A stretch of 64,000 bases of DNA, from NCBI RefSeq assembly GCF_900114915.1, contig NZ_FOUS01000015.1, positions 62,001 through 126,000 on the forward strand, read 5' to 3'. Each line of letters begins with the position of its first letter. The first letter of the stretch is position 1. The translations under genes and the position numbers were made by a program. This DNA is from Bradyrhizobium sp. Rc3b (lineage in GTDB: Bacteria; Pseudomonadota; Alphaproteobacteria; Rhizobiales; Xanthobacteraceae). Shown here piece by piece: positions 28,557-38,107 of this stretch. The notes under the pieces are model-generated. The model saw only the letters and a program-made list of their open reading frames with translations, was not told the origin of the DNA and did no database searches.

Positions 28557-28684
28557 TGTTTCCAGATCCGACCAGCCTCGCCCCCGTCAAGCGCATCGTC
28601 ATCGACGATCGCTCGCGGCTGCCTGGCCGGTTCTTCGGACGCTTCGCGACCTCGGCAACGTCAGAGCTTACGCGCGCAGCCTAA
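28557..28684 (+). CDS. Possible 42-aa small ORF upstream of leuC
   Basis: Reads MFPDPTSLAPVKRIVIDDRS and ends in a Ser/Thr/Ala-rich tail. It lies between the rplS terminator and leuC. It is not rich in leucine codons, so it does not look like a classic attenuation leader peptide. No clear Shine-Dalgarno. Could be chance. Confidence 0.25.
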
Positions 28685-28763
28685 AAGCTGCGCTGACGAT
28701 TTTGTTGCCGGCGCGCCGCGCGCGCCTATCCGCTGACACAACATTCTTTCGGAGCTCAAGCTC

Positions 28764-30170
<1,407 letters not shown>

Positions 30171-30264
30171 GCCACTGCCTGCAATTGTAGCTATCGCGGC
30201 AAACAGCCGTTAAACGATCGCCTGACACTCTCGTCCTCGCGAGGTTTTCGCGAGGACGCGCGCC

Positions 30265-30474
30265 ATGGCCAACAAGCCCGAATATGTCGACCTGATCAGC
30301 GACGCCACGCGCCAGCACCGCCGGCGCGCGCCGCGCTTGCACATCGTCGCCAAGCCCGAGGTCAAGGAGACCTCGAAGCTCAGCCGCTGGCCGCCTGCGA
30401 TGTTCAAGCAGTGGAAGCTCGATAATCTGATGCGGTGGAAAGCTTCGTCGTGGAAGCTGAAGGATTGGCTGTAG
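30265..30474 (+). CDS. Small basic protein of unknown function
   Basis: A 69-aa, Lys/Arg/Trp-rich protein (starts MANKPEYVDLISDATRQHRR, ends WKASSWKLKDWL). GAGG-like sequences precede the ATG. It is followed after 14 bases by a hairpin terminator, which supports it being expressed. No named domain recognised; no signal peptide or TM segment. Confidence 0.55.
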   Translation: MANKPEYVDLISDATRQHRRRAPRLHIVAKPEVKETSKLSRWPPAMFKQWKLDNLMRWKASSWKLKDWL

Positions 30475-30487
30475 CCCCCGGACGAGC

Positions 30488-30513
30488 AAAGGGCGCCACT
30501 GAGGCGCCCTTTT
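30488..30513. terminator. Bidirectional terminator
   Basis: AAAGGGCGCC / GGCGCCCTTT stem with an ACTGA loop, flanked by A-run and T-run, between the convergent small basic protein gene and the Gly/His-rich protein gene. Confidence 0.85.
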
Positions 30514-30527
30514 CACGTCGATCGTGC

Positions 30528-31067
30528 TTACCAATAGTACCTGTACGGATGGTGCCAGCGATGCCAACGGCAGATCCGGCGCGGGCCGTAATAGGTCCAG
30601 ATGACCCGGCAGCGGCGCGGATAATGGTAATAGGGATAATAGCCGCCGACATAATAGCGCCGGTGGAAGTGGCGATGGCCGAAATGGGGACGATAGCCCC
30701 AGTGGCGGTGATAGCCGCCATAATGACGGAATCCGCCGTAGCGAATGCCGCCGCCGTGGAAGGCCGGCCCGGCGCGGAAGCCGCCGCCATGAAAGCCGCC
30801 GCCGCGGAAACCGCCGAAATGTCCGCCGCCACCGCGGAAGCCACCGCCGCCGTGAAAATGTCCGCCACCACCATGCCCACCGCCGCCGTGCCGGACCTGC
30901 GTGACGAGGTCGTCGGCCGCAGCTTTCGTCGCAGGTGACGTCGCCGGATTGATCAAGGTGAGCGCTTCAGCACGATGCGCGCTCCCGGCCGACAGCATCA
31001 GCGTCGCCGCAGCCGCAATCCCGAGCAGGCGCATCGGGCCTGCCCGGAGACCCAAACTCCTCAGCAT
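30528..31067 (-). CDS. Exported Gly/His/Arg/Tyr-rich protein
   Basis: A 179-aa protein with signal peptide (MRLLGIAAAATLMLSAGSAHRAEA; the inner ATG at 31034 may be the real start). After a short spacer the mature part changes to GGGGHGGGGHFHGGGGFRGGG and then a His/Tyr/Arg-rich tail (GYHRHWGYRPHFGHRHFHRR, PRRCRVIWTYYGPRRICRWH). Two Cys remain near the C-terminus. Similar Gly/His-rich exported proteins are common in Bradyrhizobium; metal binding is an inference from the many histidines. Confidence 0.8.
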   Translation of the reverse strand: MLRSLGLRAGPMRLLGIAAAATLMLSAGSAHRAEALTLINPATSPATKAAADDLVTQVRHGGGGHGGGGHFHGGGGFRGGGGHFGGFRGGGFHGGGFRAGPAFHGGGIRYGGFRHYGGYHRHWGYRPHFGHRHFHRRYYVGGYYPYYHYPRRCRVIWTYYGPRRICRWHRWHHPYRYYW

Positions 31068-31245
31068 GGACTTCTCCCTGAATCTGGACAGCGGAGCAGC
31101 GTTGCTCGTTCCCGGCCCGCGTCATCCCTGTTCAATTGCAGTCGCTCGCGGGGTTAAATTGCTAACAGCGATGTGAACGCGCCATGAATGAACGAGGCGG
31201 GCGCCTCGCTGCGGCGCTGTGCCGCTACGGGAAGGAAGTCTTGAG

Positions 31246-31545
31246 ATGACCGTCTACGCGATTGCACAATTGAAGATGACCGACCGCGCAGCCTACGATC
31301 GCTATCAGGCGCGGTTCTTCGATGTGTTCAAGAAGTACAATGGGCGCCTGCTCGCTGCCGATGAGCGACCGCGCGTGCTCGAAGGGGCGTGGCCGCACGA
31401 CAAGCTGGTCATGATGTCGTTTCCGGACGAGGCCGCCTTCCTCGCCTTCTCGAACTCACCCGACTACGAGGAGATTTCGCGCGACCGCAAGGCGGGCGCG
31501 CAGGCGACCGTGTTACTGGTCAAGGGATTTGCGCCCGCCGGCTAG
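31246..31545 (+). CDS. DUF1330 domain-containing protein
   Basis: A 99-aa ferredoxin-like-fold (dimeric alpha/beta barrel) protein. Family pattern: VYAIAQLKMTDRAAYDRYQARF, LLAADERPRVLEGAWPHDKLVMMSFPDEAAF and SPDYEEISRDRKAGAQATVLLV. The ATG at 31246 gives the normal length. Function unknown; possibly small-molecule binding. Convergent with the following small exported gene with only 4 bases between stops. Confidence 0.9.
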   Translation: MTVYAIAQLKMTDRAAYDRYQARFFDVFKKYNGRLLAADERPRVLEGAWPHDKLVMMSFPDEAAFLAFSNSPDYEEISRDRKAGAQATVLLVKGFAPAG

Positions 31546-31549
31546 GACG

Positions 31550-31810
31550 TCACCAGAACGGCCCGTAGCCGAACACGAAGGGCGCGGGCACGCCGTAGGG
31601 ATAAGGACGGTAGTGGACCGGCCGCGCGTAATAGCGGGGATCATGGCGCACGACGGGGCGCGCAATATGTTGGGTCCGCGCGGGTCGCCGCACATCGAAA
31701 ACCGCGATCCCGGCCGAGGCCTCCGGCACCGTCGTCCTTGGCGCCGCGGACGCGCCGGGCAGGCCGACGGCAAGCGCGATGGCGACGGCCAATGCAAACC
31801 ATCTCGCCAT
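31550..31810 (-). CDS. Small exported protein of unknown function
   Basis: An 86-aa protein with a signal peptide (MARWFALAVAIALAVGLPGASA) and a short mature region rich in Arg, Tyr, Pro and Val (HYRPYPYGVPAPFVFGYGPFW). It probably follows the upstream exported protein in the same transcript; its start is 18 bases beyond the stop of that gene. No domain recognised. Confidence 0.65.
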   Translation of the reverse strand: MARWFALAVAIALAVGLPGASAAPRTTVPEASAGIAVFDVRRPARTQHIARPVVRHDPRYYARPVHYRPYPYGVPAPFVFGYGPFW

Positions 31811-31827
31811 GACGATCCCTTGGGGCA

Positions 31828-32136
31828 TCAGCCGGGGCGCCAGTAGCAGCTCATGCGCGGCACGATCACCGTGCCGCTGGGCCGGAATTCCTGCACATAG
31901 GTCGCGTTGCATTCGCGGACCGCATTGGGACCCGGATTGTAGCGCGGATAGACGCCGTCAGGGCTGTAATAGGGCGTGACTCGCAAACGCGGCGGTCGCT
32001 TGCGTGGCGGCGGGGCATCAGGCGGGGCTGCCTGGGCGAGGCGAATCTCGGAGCCGGCGGTCTGGGCCTCGGCGCCAACGCAAAATGGCGAAAACAACCC
32101 CATGCACAGTAGCGTCAGCGCTGTTTTCGCTCGCAT
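31828..32136 (-). CDS. Small exported protein of unknown function
   Basis: A 102-aa protein with signal peptide (KTALTLLCMGLFSPFCVGAEA), a Pro/Arg-rich segment (APPDAPPPRKRPPRLRVTPYY) and a conserved-looking C-terminus (RECNATYVQEFRPSGTVIVP, then RMSCYWRPG) with two cysteines likely paired in a disulphide. I recall similar small exported proteins in Bradyrhizobium but no function. An alternative start lies 12 bases upstream at 32148. Confidence 0.7.
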   Translation of the reverse strand: MRAKTALTLLCMGLFSPFCVGAEAQTAGSEIRLAQAAPPDAPPPRKRPPRLRVTPYYSPDGVYPRYNPGPNAVRECNATYVQEFRPSGTVIVPRMSCYWRPG

Positions 32137-32249
32137 TTTTCCGCCCACCTGAAACGTCCCGTTCGAGGCCCACGCTCCCTGTTTTGGCGGCGCCCGTCAA
32201 CCTCGCCGCGCTTTATAAAGCGGGATGCATCAGCGGGAAACCCGCGCTG

Positions 32250-32346
32250 GAGCCCGTTTCAATGGAATTGAAACCGGCTCCAGATTCTTACTTTGACGCG
32301 TTTTCTTCACGCGAACCGGTATCCACTTCGCTCGAAAACGCTTTAG
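32250..32346. repeat. Rhizobiales dispersed repeat (GCGTTTTCTTCACGCGAACCGG type)
   Basis: Contains GACGCGTTTTCTTCACGCGA, ACCGGTATCCACTTCGCT and CGAAAACGCTTTAG, a module found in many copies in Rhizobiales genomes. A separate inverted pair GAGCCCGTTTCAAT / ATTGAAACCGGCTC precedes it. It ends just before the zincin gene. Confidence 0.75.
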
Positions 32347-32355
32347 AACAACCCC

Positions 32356-32754
32356 ATGTGGACGGAATTGAAAGCGCCCTCGCTGGCCGAGATGGAAGCG
32401 ACGGCACACGACATCTTCGAGCGCCTGCCGGCGGAATTTCGTAGCCTGTGCGAGGGCGTGATCCTCCGCGTCGACGACTTCCCGACCGAGGAGGTCCTGG
32501 ACGAGATGGAATGCGAGAGCGAGTTCGACCTGCTCGGCCTGTTCCAGGGCGTCGGCCTACCGCAGCAGAGCCTTGGCGACGTGGCGCGGCTGCCCAACAT
32601 GGTCTGGCTCTACCGCCGGCCGATCCTGGATTACTGGGCCGAGCACGACGAGAGCCTTGGCCATATCGTCCGCCACGTCCTGATCCACGAGATTGGCCAC
32701 CATTTTGGCCTGTCGGACGACGATATGGCGGCGATTGAGGCTAAGGCGGAGTAG
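32356..32754 (+). CDS. Zincin-like metallopeptidase family protein (DUF1025/PF06262 type)
   Basis: A 132-aa cytoplasmic protein with HEIGHHFGLSDDD (His111, Glu112, His115) zinc-binding and catalytic motif and the family's YRRPILDYW segment. Small stand-alone minimal zincins of this type are widespread in bacteria; substrate and role are not known. Starts right after a dispersed repeat. Confidence 0.9.
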   Translation: MWTELKAPSLAEMEATAHDIFERLPAEFRSLCEGVILRVDDFPTEEVLDEMECESEFDLLGLFQGVGLPQQSLGDVARLPNMVWLYRRPILDYWAEHDESLGHIVRHVLIHEIGHHFGLSDDDMAAIEAKAE

Positions 32755-32765
32755 GAGGCGCCGGC

Positions 32766-32932
32766 GTGAGATGAGCCCCCTCCCCCGCTTGCGGGCCGCG
32801 ACGAGCTTCCCTCGCGCTGAGAGGGCTGGGGAGAGGGTCTCTCCGCAGCGGGACAGTCCCCTAGAGGCGAGAGCCCCCACCCGCCGCGCTTCGCGCGTCG
32901 ACCTCCCCGCAAGCGGGAGAGGTGAAGTCCCG
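32766..32932. repeat. Dispersed repeat of CCCTCCCCCGCTTGCGG type
   Basis: Contains CCCCTCCCCCGCTTGCGGG at one end and CCCGCAAGCGGGAGAGGTGA at the other, with GAGGGCTGGGGAGAGGG and CGCGCTTCGCGCG hairpins inside. It is related to the element between ccmA and ccmB and lies upstream of leuD. The sequence from here to leuD (33053) shows no gene. Confidence 0.7.
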
Positions 32933-33053
32933 ACGCCGCACCAGCTCTGCCTCAAACCAGCCAAGCAGACGAGACCTGCCGAATTCGGCCTAGGATTCAG
33001 GCCCCGGACACGATAAACACGCCTTCCCTGAACCACCCCGGGAAAGCGCAACC

Positions 33054-33659
33054 ATGGACAAGTTCACCACGCTGGAAGGCGTCGCGGCGCCGCTGAAGAT
33101 CATCAATGTCGACACCGACATGATCATTCCGAAGCAGTACCTCAAGACCATCAAGCGCACCGGCCTTGGCAAGGGACTCTTCTCCGAGCAGCGCTACAAG
33201 GATGACGGCAGCGAGAATCCGGACTTCGTCCTCAACCAGTCCGCCTATCGCAATGCCAAGGTGCTGGTCGCCGGCGACAATTTCGGCTGCGGATCGAGCC
33301 GCGAGCATGCGCCCTGGGCGCTGCTCGACTTCGGCATCCGCTGCGTGATCTCGACCTCGTTCGGCGACATCTTCTACAACAACTGCTTCAAGAACGGCAT
33401 TCTGCCGATCCGCGTCAGCCAGGAAGACCTCGACAAGCTGTTCGACGATGCCGAGCGCGGCGCCAACGCGACGCTGACGATCGACCTGCCGAACCAGGAG
33501 ATCCGCGGCCCCGACGGCGGCAAGGTCAAGTTCGAGATCGATCCGTTCCGCAAGCACTGCCTGATCAACGGCCTCGACGACATCGGCCTGACGATGGAGA
33601 AGAAGTCCTCGATCGACACCTATGAGGACAAGCTCAAGCGCGAACGCGCCTGGGCCTGA
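33054..33659 (+). CDS. leuD: 3-isopropylmalate dehydratase small subunit
   Basis: Swivel-domain subunit that works with LeuC. The 201-aa protein has NVDTDMIIPKQYLKTI near the N-terminus and GDNFGCGSSREHAPWAL, the family signature, in the middle. The spacing from leuC (2.9 kb) is unusual compared with species where leuC and leuD are adjacent. Followed by a terminator. Confidence 0.97.
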   Translation: MDKFTTLEGVAAPLKIINVDTDMIIPKQYLKTIKRTGLGKGLFSEQRYKDDGSENPDFVLNQSAYRNAKVLVAGDNFGCGSSREHAPWALLDFGIRCVISTSFGDIFYNNCFKNGILPIRVSQEDLDKLFDDAERGANATLTIDLPNQEIRGPDGGKVKFEIDPFRKHCLINGLDDIGLTMEKKSSIDTYEDKLKRERAWA

Positions 33660-33676
33660 TCGTAGGATTTCATTCG

Positions 33677-33707
33677 AGCCCCGGTGCTGTCAGCGCCGGG
33701 GCTTTTT
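33677..33707 (+). terminator. Intrinsic terminator after leuD
   Basis: Stem AGCCCCGG/CCGGGGCT, extended inward by a few pairs, followed by five T residues. Confidence 0.88.
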
Positions 33708-33736
33708 CTTTGTCCTGAATATTATAGCTTCCGCGC

Positions 33737-34522
33737 ATGCTGCCCGACATCGTCACCTTCTGGCACGGCCCGATGGACGCCCTGCGCCAGACCTGTCTGC
33801 GCTCGCAGCTGGCGGCCGGCCACAAGGTCACGGTCTACAGCTTCGACACCATTCCCGGCCTGCCCGCCGGCGTCGCCAACGCGGATGCCGAAGCGATCCT
33901 GCCGCATGCGTTCTCCGAACGCTTGCGGCCACCGCAACCGGATGGAAGCTGGCGCGACTGGACCACGCTGCAGTTCAGCGATTTCTTCCGCATGAAGCTG
34001 ATGGCGAAGAATCTCGGCCTCTGGCTCGATGCCGATGTGCTGCTCTTGAAGCCGGTCGAGATCGATCCGGCAAAGCCCTACTTCGCCTGGGAGCGGCCAC
34101 GCCAGCTCGGCAATTCCGTGATCTACCTGCCGCCCGGGCACGGCATCGTTGCCGCCTTCGAGGAACTGATGGAGCAGGAGGAGCTGACGCCGAACTGGCT
34201 GTCGGTCCGCCATCGAATCACCTTCATGATGCGCCGCCTGCGCGGCGGCTCGAACCGCCTCTCCGATATCCGCGTCGCGATCTTCGGCCCCGCGGCACTC
34301 ACCGCGCTCGCGCGCCGCACCGGTGAGTTGCAAAACGCGCTGCCGAAGCAATCGTTCTATGCCGTGCATGCGGAACCAAAACTGTTCTTCGATCCCTCGA
34401 GCTATCTCGGCCTCGTCACCAACCCCGAGATCATCGGCCTGCACATCTCGCCCAAGGGGCGCGGCGGCGAAAAGCCGATTCCGGGCAGCCTGTACGCCTG
34501 GGCGGCGGAGCGGTTTTCGTAG
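33737..34522 (+). CDS. DXD-motif glycosyltransferase (sugar-binding region family)
   Basis: A 261-aa soluble enzyme. The DXD metal/nucleotide-sugar motif is in GLWLDADVLLLKP, preceded by FFRMKLMAKN; the N-terminal part IVTFWHGPMDALRQTCLRS resembles capsular-polysaccharide-type transferases of the Gly_transf_sug (GT32-like) group. No TM helix is seen. Likely to modify an envelope polysaccharide or lipid, but the acceptor is unknown. It stands alone between the leuD terminator and a repeat. Confidence 0.8.
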   Translation: MLPDIVTFWHGPMDALRQTCLRSQLAAGHKVTVYSFDTIPGLPAGVANADAEAILPHAFSERLRPPQPDGSWRDWTTLQFSDFFRMKLMAKNLGLWLDADVLLLKPVEIDPAKPYFAWERPRQLGNSVIYLPPGHGIVAAFEELMEQEELTPNWLSVRHRITFMMRRLRGGSNRLSDIRVAIFGPAALTALARRTGELQNALPKQSFYAVHAEPKLFFDPSSYLGLVTNPEIIGLHISPKGRGGEKPIPGSLYAWAAERFS

Positions 34523-34529
34523 CCCTCTC

Positions 34530-34650
34530 GCGTGTCCCGGACGCGGTGCAGCGTGCAACGCTGCCCCGCAGAGCCGGGACCCAGCTACCTGTGGGCCCCG
34601 GCTCTGCAACGCACCGCTGAAGAAGCGCTGCGCCGCGTCCGGGGCACGAG
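34530..34650. repeat. Dispersed palindromic repeat, family F (CGTGTCCCGGACGCGG type)
   Basis: Ends CTCGCGTGTCCCGGACGCGG and CCGCGTCCGGGGCACGAG are inverted. Inside, GCAGAGCCGGGACCCAG faces GGGCCCCGGCTCTGC. A partly similar module appears at 58474. Confidence 0.75.
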
Positions 34651-34749
34651 AGCAATTTTCCCCGCTCGATCCAGTTTGATCCAGCGCAACGCGCCTCTGC
34701 ATCATTGTGCTTAATTCGCTCCAATTCCGCTGTCCGAAGGGAGCTTTCC

Positions 34750-35169
34750 ATGAGCACCGCAAGCAGGCCATATCCCATCGTCCAGGACCTCATCGACTCC
34801 TTTGCGAGCTGGCTGAAGCATCGCCGCGAGTTGAACGAGATGCGGCAGCTCGATCGCGCCGATTTCGACCGGATCGCGAGCGACTTGAGGATCGCGCCTG
34901 ACGATCTCGAGGAACTGGTCCGCCACGGCAAGCATTCTGCCGACGAGCTGCCAATGATGCTGCAGCAACTCGGCATCAGCGCCGAAGGCCTCGGCCGCGC
35001 ACAGCCGCTCCTTCTCCGCGACATGGAGCGGGTCTGCTCGCTCTGCAATAACAAGGGACAATGCGACCGCGATCTGGCCGACGGCACTGCCGCGGAGAAC
35101 TATCACGGCTACTGCGGCAACGCCGCGACGCTGGAATCGCTCGATCGCGCCGATGTCGCGCCGCGGTGA
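34750..35169 (+). CDS. DUF6455 family protein
   Basis: A 139-aa cytoplasmic protein. Segments MRQLDRADFDRIASDLRI and PMMLQQLGISAEGL, then a Cys-rich C-terminal part (MERVCSLCNNKGQCDRDLAD, YHGYCGN) with four cysteines that could bind metal. The pattern matches DUF6455 in rhizobia. Function is unknown. Confidence 0.75.
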   Translation: MSTASRPYPIVQDLIDSFASWLKHRRELNEMRQLDRADFDRIASDLRIAPDDLEELVRHGKHSADELPMMLQQLGISAEGLGRAQPLLLRDMERVCSLCNNKGQCDRDLADGTAAENYHGYCGNAATLESLDRADVAPR

Positions 35170-35499
35170 GCGGCGCAGGAGATTCGCTCGCCGCACACTC
35201 ATCAATCCCTACCTTGGATCGGCGGAAGGATGTCTGCTGTGCCGCTGATAGCGGGGTATGGCAGATCTCCCCAGAGATCCGCGCCGGGTCAGGGTTAAAC
35301 TCGCGCGCAACCATCACTGGTCGATCAGCACGTGGTGCACCTCGCCGAGCGGCAAAAGATCGCGAATAGTATGATGTATGCAAGATTCCGTTTTCGCGAG
35401 GAGGATGCCGGCGAGGCCACCGCAATTATCCGTGCTTGATCTCGACGAATGGCTCTGTTTGGATAGTTTCGCTTCGGGCAATTCGTATTTCGGATAATC
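35170..35499. other. Intergenic region with a possible gene remnant
   Basis: No full gene. On the minus strand an open stretch (about 35314-35481) ends in CIHHTIRDLLPLGEVHHVLI plus DQ and stop, which looks like the C-terminal tail of a protein without a start. The promoter of the Crp/Fnr gene should be at the right end. Confidence 0.35.
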
Positions 35500-36348
35500 A
35501 TGGCAAATGAAGTAGATCGATCCCGTCGTTCATTGGGTGCTCGTTCACAAGAAAGCATCGTGACCGTCCACCGCGCGGGCATCGGGAATCGGCTGCTGGC
35601 GGCGTTGCCGCCGGCGGATCTCGGCTTGCTCACGCCCTACTTCCAGAAGGTCTCGTTCGAACCCGATGCCGTCCTGGTGCGGTCGGGCGATGAGCTCGAC
35701 CCGGTTTATTTTCCCCATAGCGGCGCAATCGCCTTCATGCTCGATATGCCGGACGGGCAAACTGTCGCAACCACCTTGATGGGACGGGAAGGCGCTTTGG
35801 CCTCGTTCTCCGTGCTCGGCCCGTCGCTTTCATCCGTGACCGCGGTTACTCGCATAGCCGGCACAGCATCGCTGATTTCCGCCGCCAAATTTCGCGCCGC
35901 CTTTGCGCAAAGCACAGCCATCAGGAACGTCGTGCAGGTCCACGCCCGCGCGGTGTTATTGCAGCTCCAGCACGTAGCCGCTTGCAACGCGCTGCACCGG
36001 GTGGATGGCCGCATGGCGCGGTGGCTCCTGCAGCTTCACGACCGCGTGCCCGACGACCGGCTTCCGGTGACGCAAGAGGCGCTTGCGCAACTGCTTGGGG
36101 TGCGACGGACGACAGTAACCCTGACGATGAGCAAGCTACGCGAGGCCGGCGCGGTCCCGTCCGACGGGCGCGGGTTTGTAGAGATCGATCGGGCGCGGCT
36201 CGAGAAGGTCGCATGCGATTGTTATAGGCTCATGCAGCGCAACATCGATCGGATGTATTGCGAGGAATTGGCCGCGCCGTCCTCTGCTCTTGGCGAACAG
36301 AAGATGGCGGTTTGTCGCGGAAAAGCGGGTATCGCTTATTCGAGTTGA
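35500..36348 (+). CDS. Crp/Fnr family transcriptional regulator
   Basis: A 282-aa regulator. The N-terminal cyclic-nucleotide-binding fold spans about residues 28-150 (LTPYFQKVSFEPDAVLVRSG, YFPHSGAIAFML, TTLMGREGA), a long dimerisation helix follows, and the C-terminal winged helix is LPVTQEALAQLLGVRRTTVT with LTMSKLREAG. There is no N-terminal Cys cluster for an Fnr-type [4Fe-4S]. The group is expanded in Bradyrhizobium; ligand and targets unknown. Convergent with the CoA lyase gene, 4 bases between stops. Confidence 0.9.
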   Translation: MANEVDRSRRSLGARSQESIVTVHRAGIGNRLLAALPPADLGLLTPYFQKVSFEPDAVLVRSGDELDPVYFPHSGAIAFMLDMPDGQTVATTLMGREGALASFSVLGPSLSSVTAVTRIAGTASLISAAKFRAAFAQSTAIRNVVQVHARAVLLQLQHVAACNALHRVDGRMARWLLQLHDRVPDDRLPVTQEALAQLLGVRRTTVTLTMSKLREAGAVPSDGRGFVEIDRARLEKVACDCYRLMQRNIDRMYCEELAAPSSALGEQKMAVCRGKAGIAYSS

Positions 36349-36352
36349 CGCT

Positions 36353-37234
36353 TCAGCCCTTGCTCATCGCGGCAATAGCATCCGCGATTGCGATCGTGCG
36401 CTGTGCCATGTCGGCGTGCAGCCGCTCCACCATCGCACCATCCAACCGGATCGCGCCGCGCGAGACGTTCTCCGGCAGCTCGAACGCCGCGATGATTTTT
36501 CGCGCGCGCGCGACCTCCTCCTCGGGCGGCGTGAAGATCGCGTTGCAGGCATCGATCTGCGAGGGATGGATCAGCGTCTTGCCGTCGAAGCCGAGATCGC
36601 GGCCCTGCGCGCATTCGGTGGCGAATCCATCGGAATTGGCGATGTCGCTGTAGGGGCCGTCGAGGATTTCGAGGCCGTGGGCGCGCGTCGCGAGGATGCA
36701 GTGCGTGATCATCGGGATCATCGCGGCGCGGCCGGGCAGCATCTTGATGCGCGTTTCGCGTGAGATGTCGTTCGGGCCGAACACAAAGCCGGAGAGACGC
36801 CGCGATCGATCGCGCCCCGCCTCGGCCAGCTCCTCCGCGTGCAGCACGGCGCGCGCGGTCTCGATCATGGCCCAGACCTTCACCGTCGGCGCCGCGCCAA
36901 GCTCGGTAAGACGGAGGCCGATCGTATCCAGATCTTCGACACTTGAAACTTTTGGAACCAGGATGCCGTCGGGCGAGGCCTTGGCGGCCATGGCGAGATC
37001 GTCGGCCCACCAGGGCGTGTCGAGACCGTTGGTCCGGATCAGGATCTCGCGCTTGCCAAAGCCCTTGGCTGCGATCGCGGCGGCGATCCCATCACGGGCC
37101 ACCGCTTTGGCATCCGGCGCGACGGAATCTTCCAGATCCAGGATCAGGCCGTCGGCGGCGAGATTGCGCGCCTTTTCCAGCGCACGGGGGTTGGAGCCGG
37201 GCATGAACAGATGGCTGCGGCGCGGGCGGGTCAT
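36353..37234 (-). CDS. HpcH/HpaI aldolase-citrate lyase family CoA ester lyase
   Basis: A 293-aa CitE-like TIM-barrel enzyme that should cleave or hydrolyse a (hydroxyacyl)-CoA ester. Conserved: RRSHLFMPGSNPRALEKA, GLILDLEDSVAPDAK, the Mg2+-binding Glu in VWAMIETARAVLHAEELA, FGPNDISRE and KTLIHPSQIDACN. Candidates are malyl-CoA, methylmalyl-CoA or citramalyl-CoA lyase. Start at 37234 gives MTRPRRSHLF, the typical N-terminus; a longer form to 37288 is unlikely. Confidence 0.88.
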   Translation of the reverse strand: MTRPRRSHLFMPGSNPRALEKARNLAADGLILDLEDSVAPDAKAVARDGIAAAIAAKGFGKREILIRTNGLDTPWWADDLAMAAKASPDGILVPKVSSVEDLDTIGLRLTELGAAPTVKVWAMIETARAVLHAEELAEAGRDRSRRLSGFVFGPNDISRETRIKMLPGRAAMIPMITHCILATRAHGLEILDGPYSDIANSDGFATECAQGRDLGFDGKTLIHPSQIDACNAIFTPPEEEVARARKIIAAFELPENVSRGAIRLDGAMVERLHADMAQRTIAIADAIAAMSKG

Positions 37235-37345
37235 GCGAGCGTTCCTTCCGGTTTCCTCAAGCGGGCTCTTGATCGAAGCCGATAGCACCTGGCCTGCCTA
37301 TTCGAAAGGCTTGTTCGCCCCTGCGGTCTATGATTAGGCATAGGT

Positions 37346-37990
37346 ATGATGACATTCCCAGAGCATTTGCTGGAAGGCTACAGGGCCTTCGCCACCCAGC
37401 GGCTGCCGACCGAGCAGACCCGCTACCGCGACCTGTCGGTGAAGGGGCAATCGCCGGAAGTGATGGTGATTGGCTGCTGCGACAGCCGCGTCTCGCCGGA
37501 AGTGATCTTCGACGTCGGCCCGGGCGAATTGTTCGTGGTCCGCAACATCGCCAATCTGGTGCCCGTGTATCAGCCCGACGGCAACGCGCATGGCGTCTCG
37601 GCCGCGCTGGAATATGCGGTGACGGTGCTGAAGGTGAAGCACATCGTGGTGCTCGGCCACGCCCAATGCGGCGGCATCCGCGCCTTCGTCGACAAGATCG
37701 AGCCGCTCACGCCCGGCGACTTCATCGGCAAATGGATGCAGATGTTCATCAAGCCGGGTGAAGTGGTCGAGCAACGCGACCATGAGAGCATGGCGCAATT
37801 CGTCGAGCGCATCGAGAAGGCCGCGGTGTTCCGCAGCCTGGAAAACCTGATGACGTTCCCATTCGTGCAGAAGGCAGTCGACAGCGGCCAGATGCAGACC
37901 CACGGCGCCTATTTCGGCGTCGCGGAGGGATCGCTGTTCGTGCTGGACAAGGTTGCGAAGGAATTCAAGAACGCGCGGGGCGTGGCGTAG
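37346..37990 (+). CDS. Beta-class carbonic anhydrase
   Basis: A 214-aa zinc enzyme that hydrates CO2. Zinc ligands Cys45 (in VIGCCDSRVSPE), His105 and Cys108 (GHAQCGGIRAF), plus the catalytic Asp46-Arg48 dyad, are all present. GELFVVRNIANLVP is the usual dimer segment. ATGATG start. A family C repeat follows directly after the stop. Confidence 0.95.
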   Translation: MMTFPEHLLEGYRAFATQRLPTEQTRYRDLSVKGQSPEVMVIGCCDSRVSPEVIFDVGPGELFVVRNIANLVPVYQPDGNAHGVSAALEYAVTVLKVKHIVVLGHAQCGGIRAFVDKIEPLTPGDFIGKWMQMFIKPGEVVEQRDHESMAQFVERIEKAAVFRSLENLMTFPFVQKAVDSGQMQTHGAYFGVAEGSLFVLDKVAKEFKNARGVA

Positions 37991-38002
37991 GCCACCGCTC
38001 TC

Positions 38003-38090
38003 GTAGGGTGGGCAAAGCGAAGCGTGCCCACCATCTGTCGCAATCGGAAAGAATGGTGGGCACGGCGCTTTGCGCCTTTGCCCACCCTAC
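38003..38090. repeat. Dispersed palindromic repeat, family C copy 2
   Basis: GTAGGGTGGGCAAAGCGAAG at the left and GCGCCTTTGCCCACCCTAC at the right, with GTGCCCACCA and TGGTGGGCACGGCG inside. Between the carbonic anhydrase and asd genes. Confidence 0.88.
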
Positions 38091-38107
38091 GGCAGCGTTG
38101 ACGTGCC

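Noticed and set aside
28557..28684. Leucine attenuator leader peptide upstream of leuC
   Set aside because: The short frame has only a few Leu codons, not in a run, and no alternative terminator hairpin is seen before leuC.
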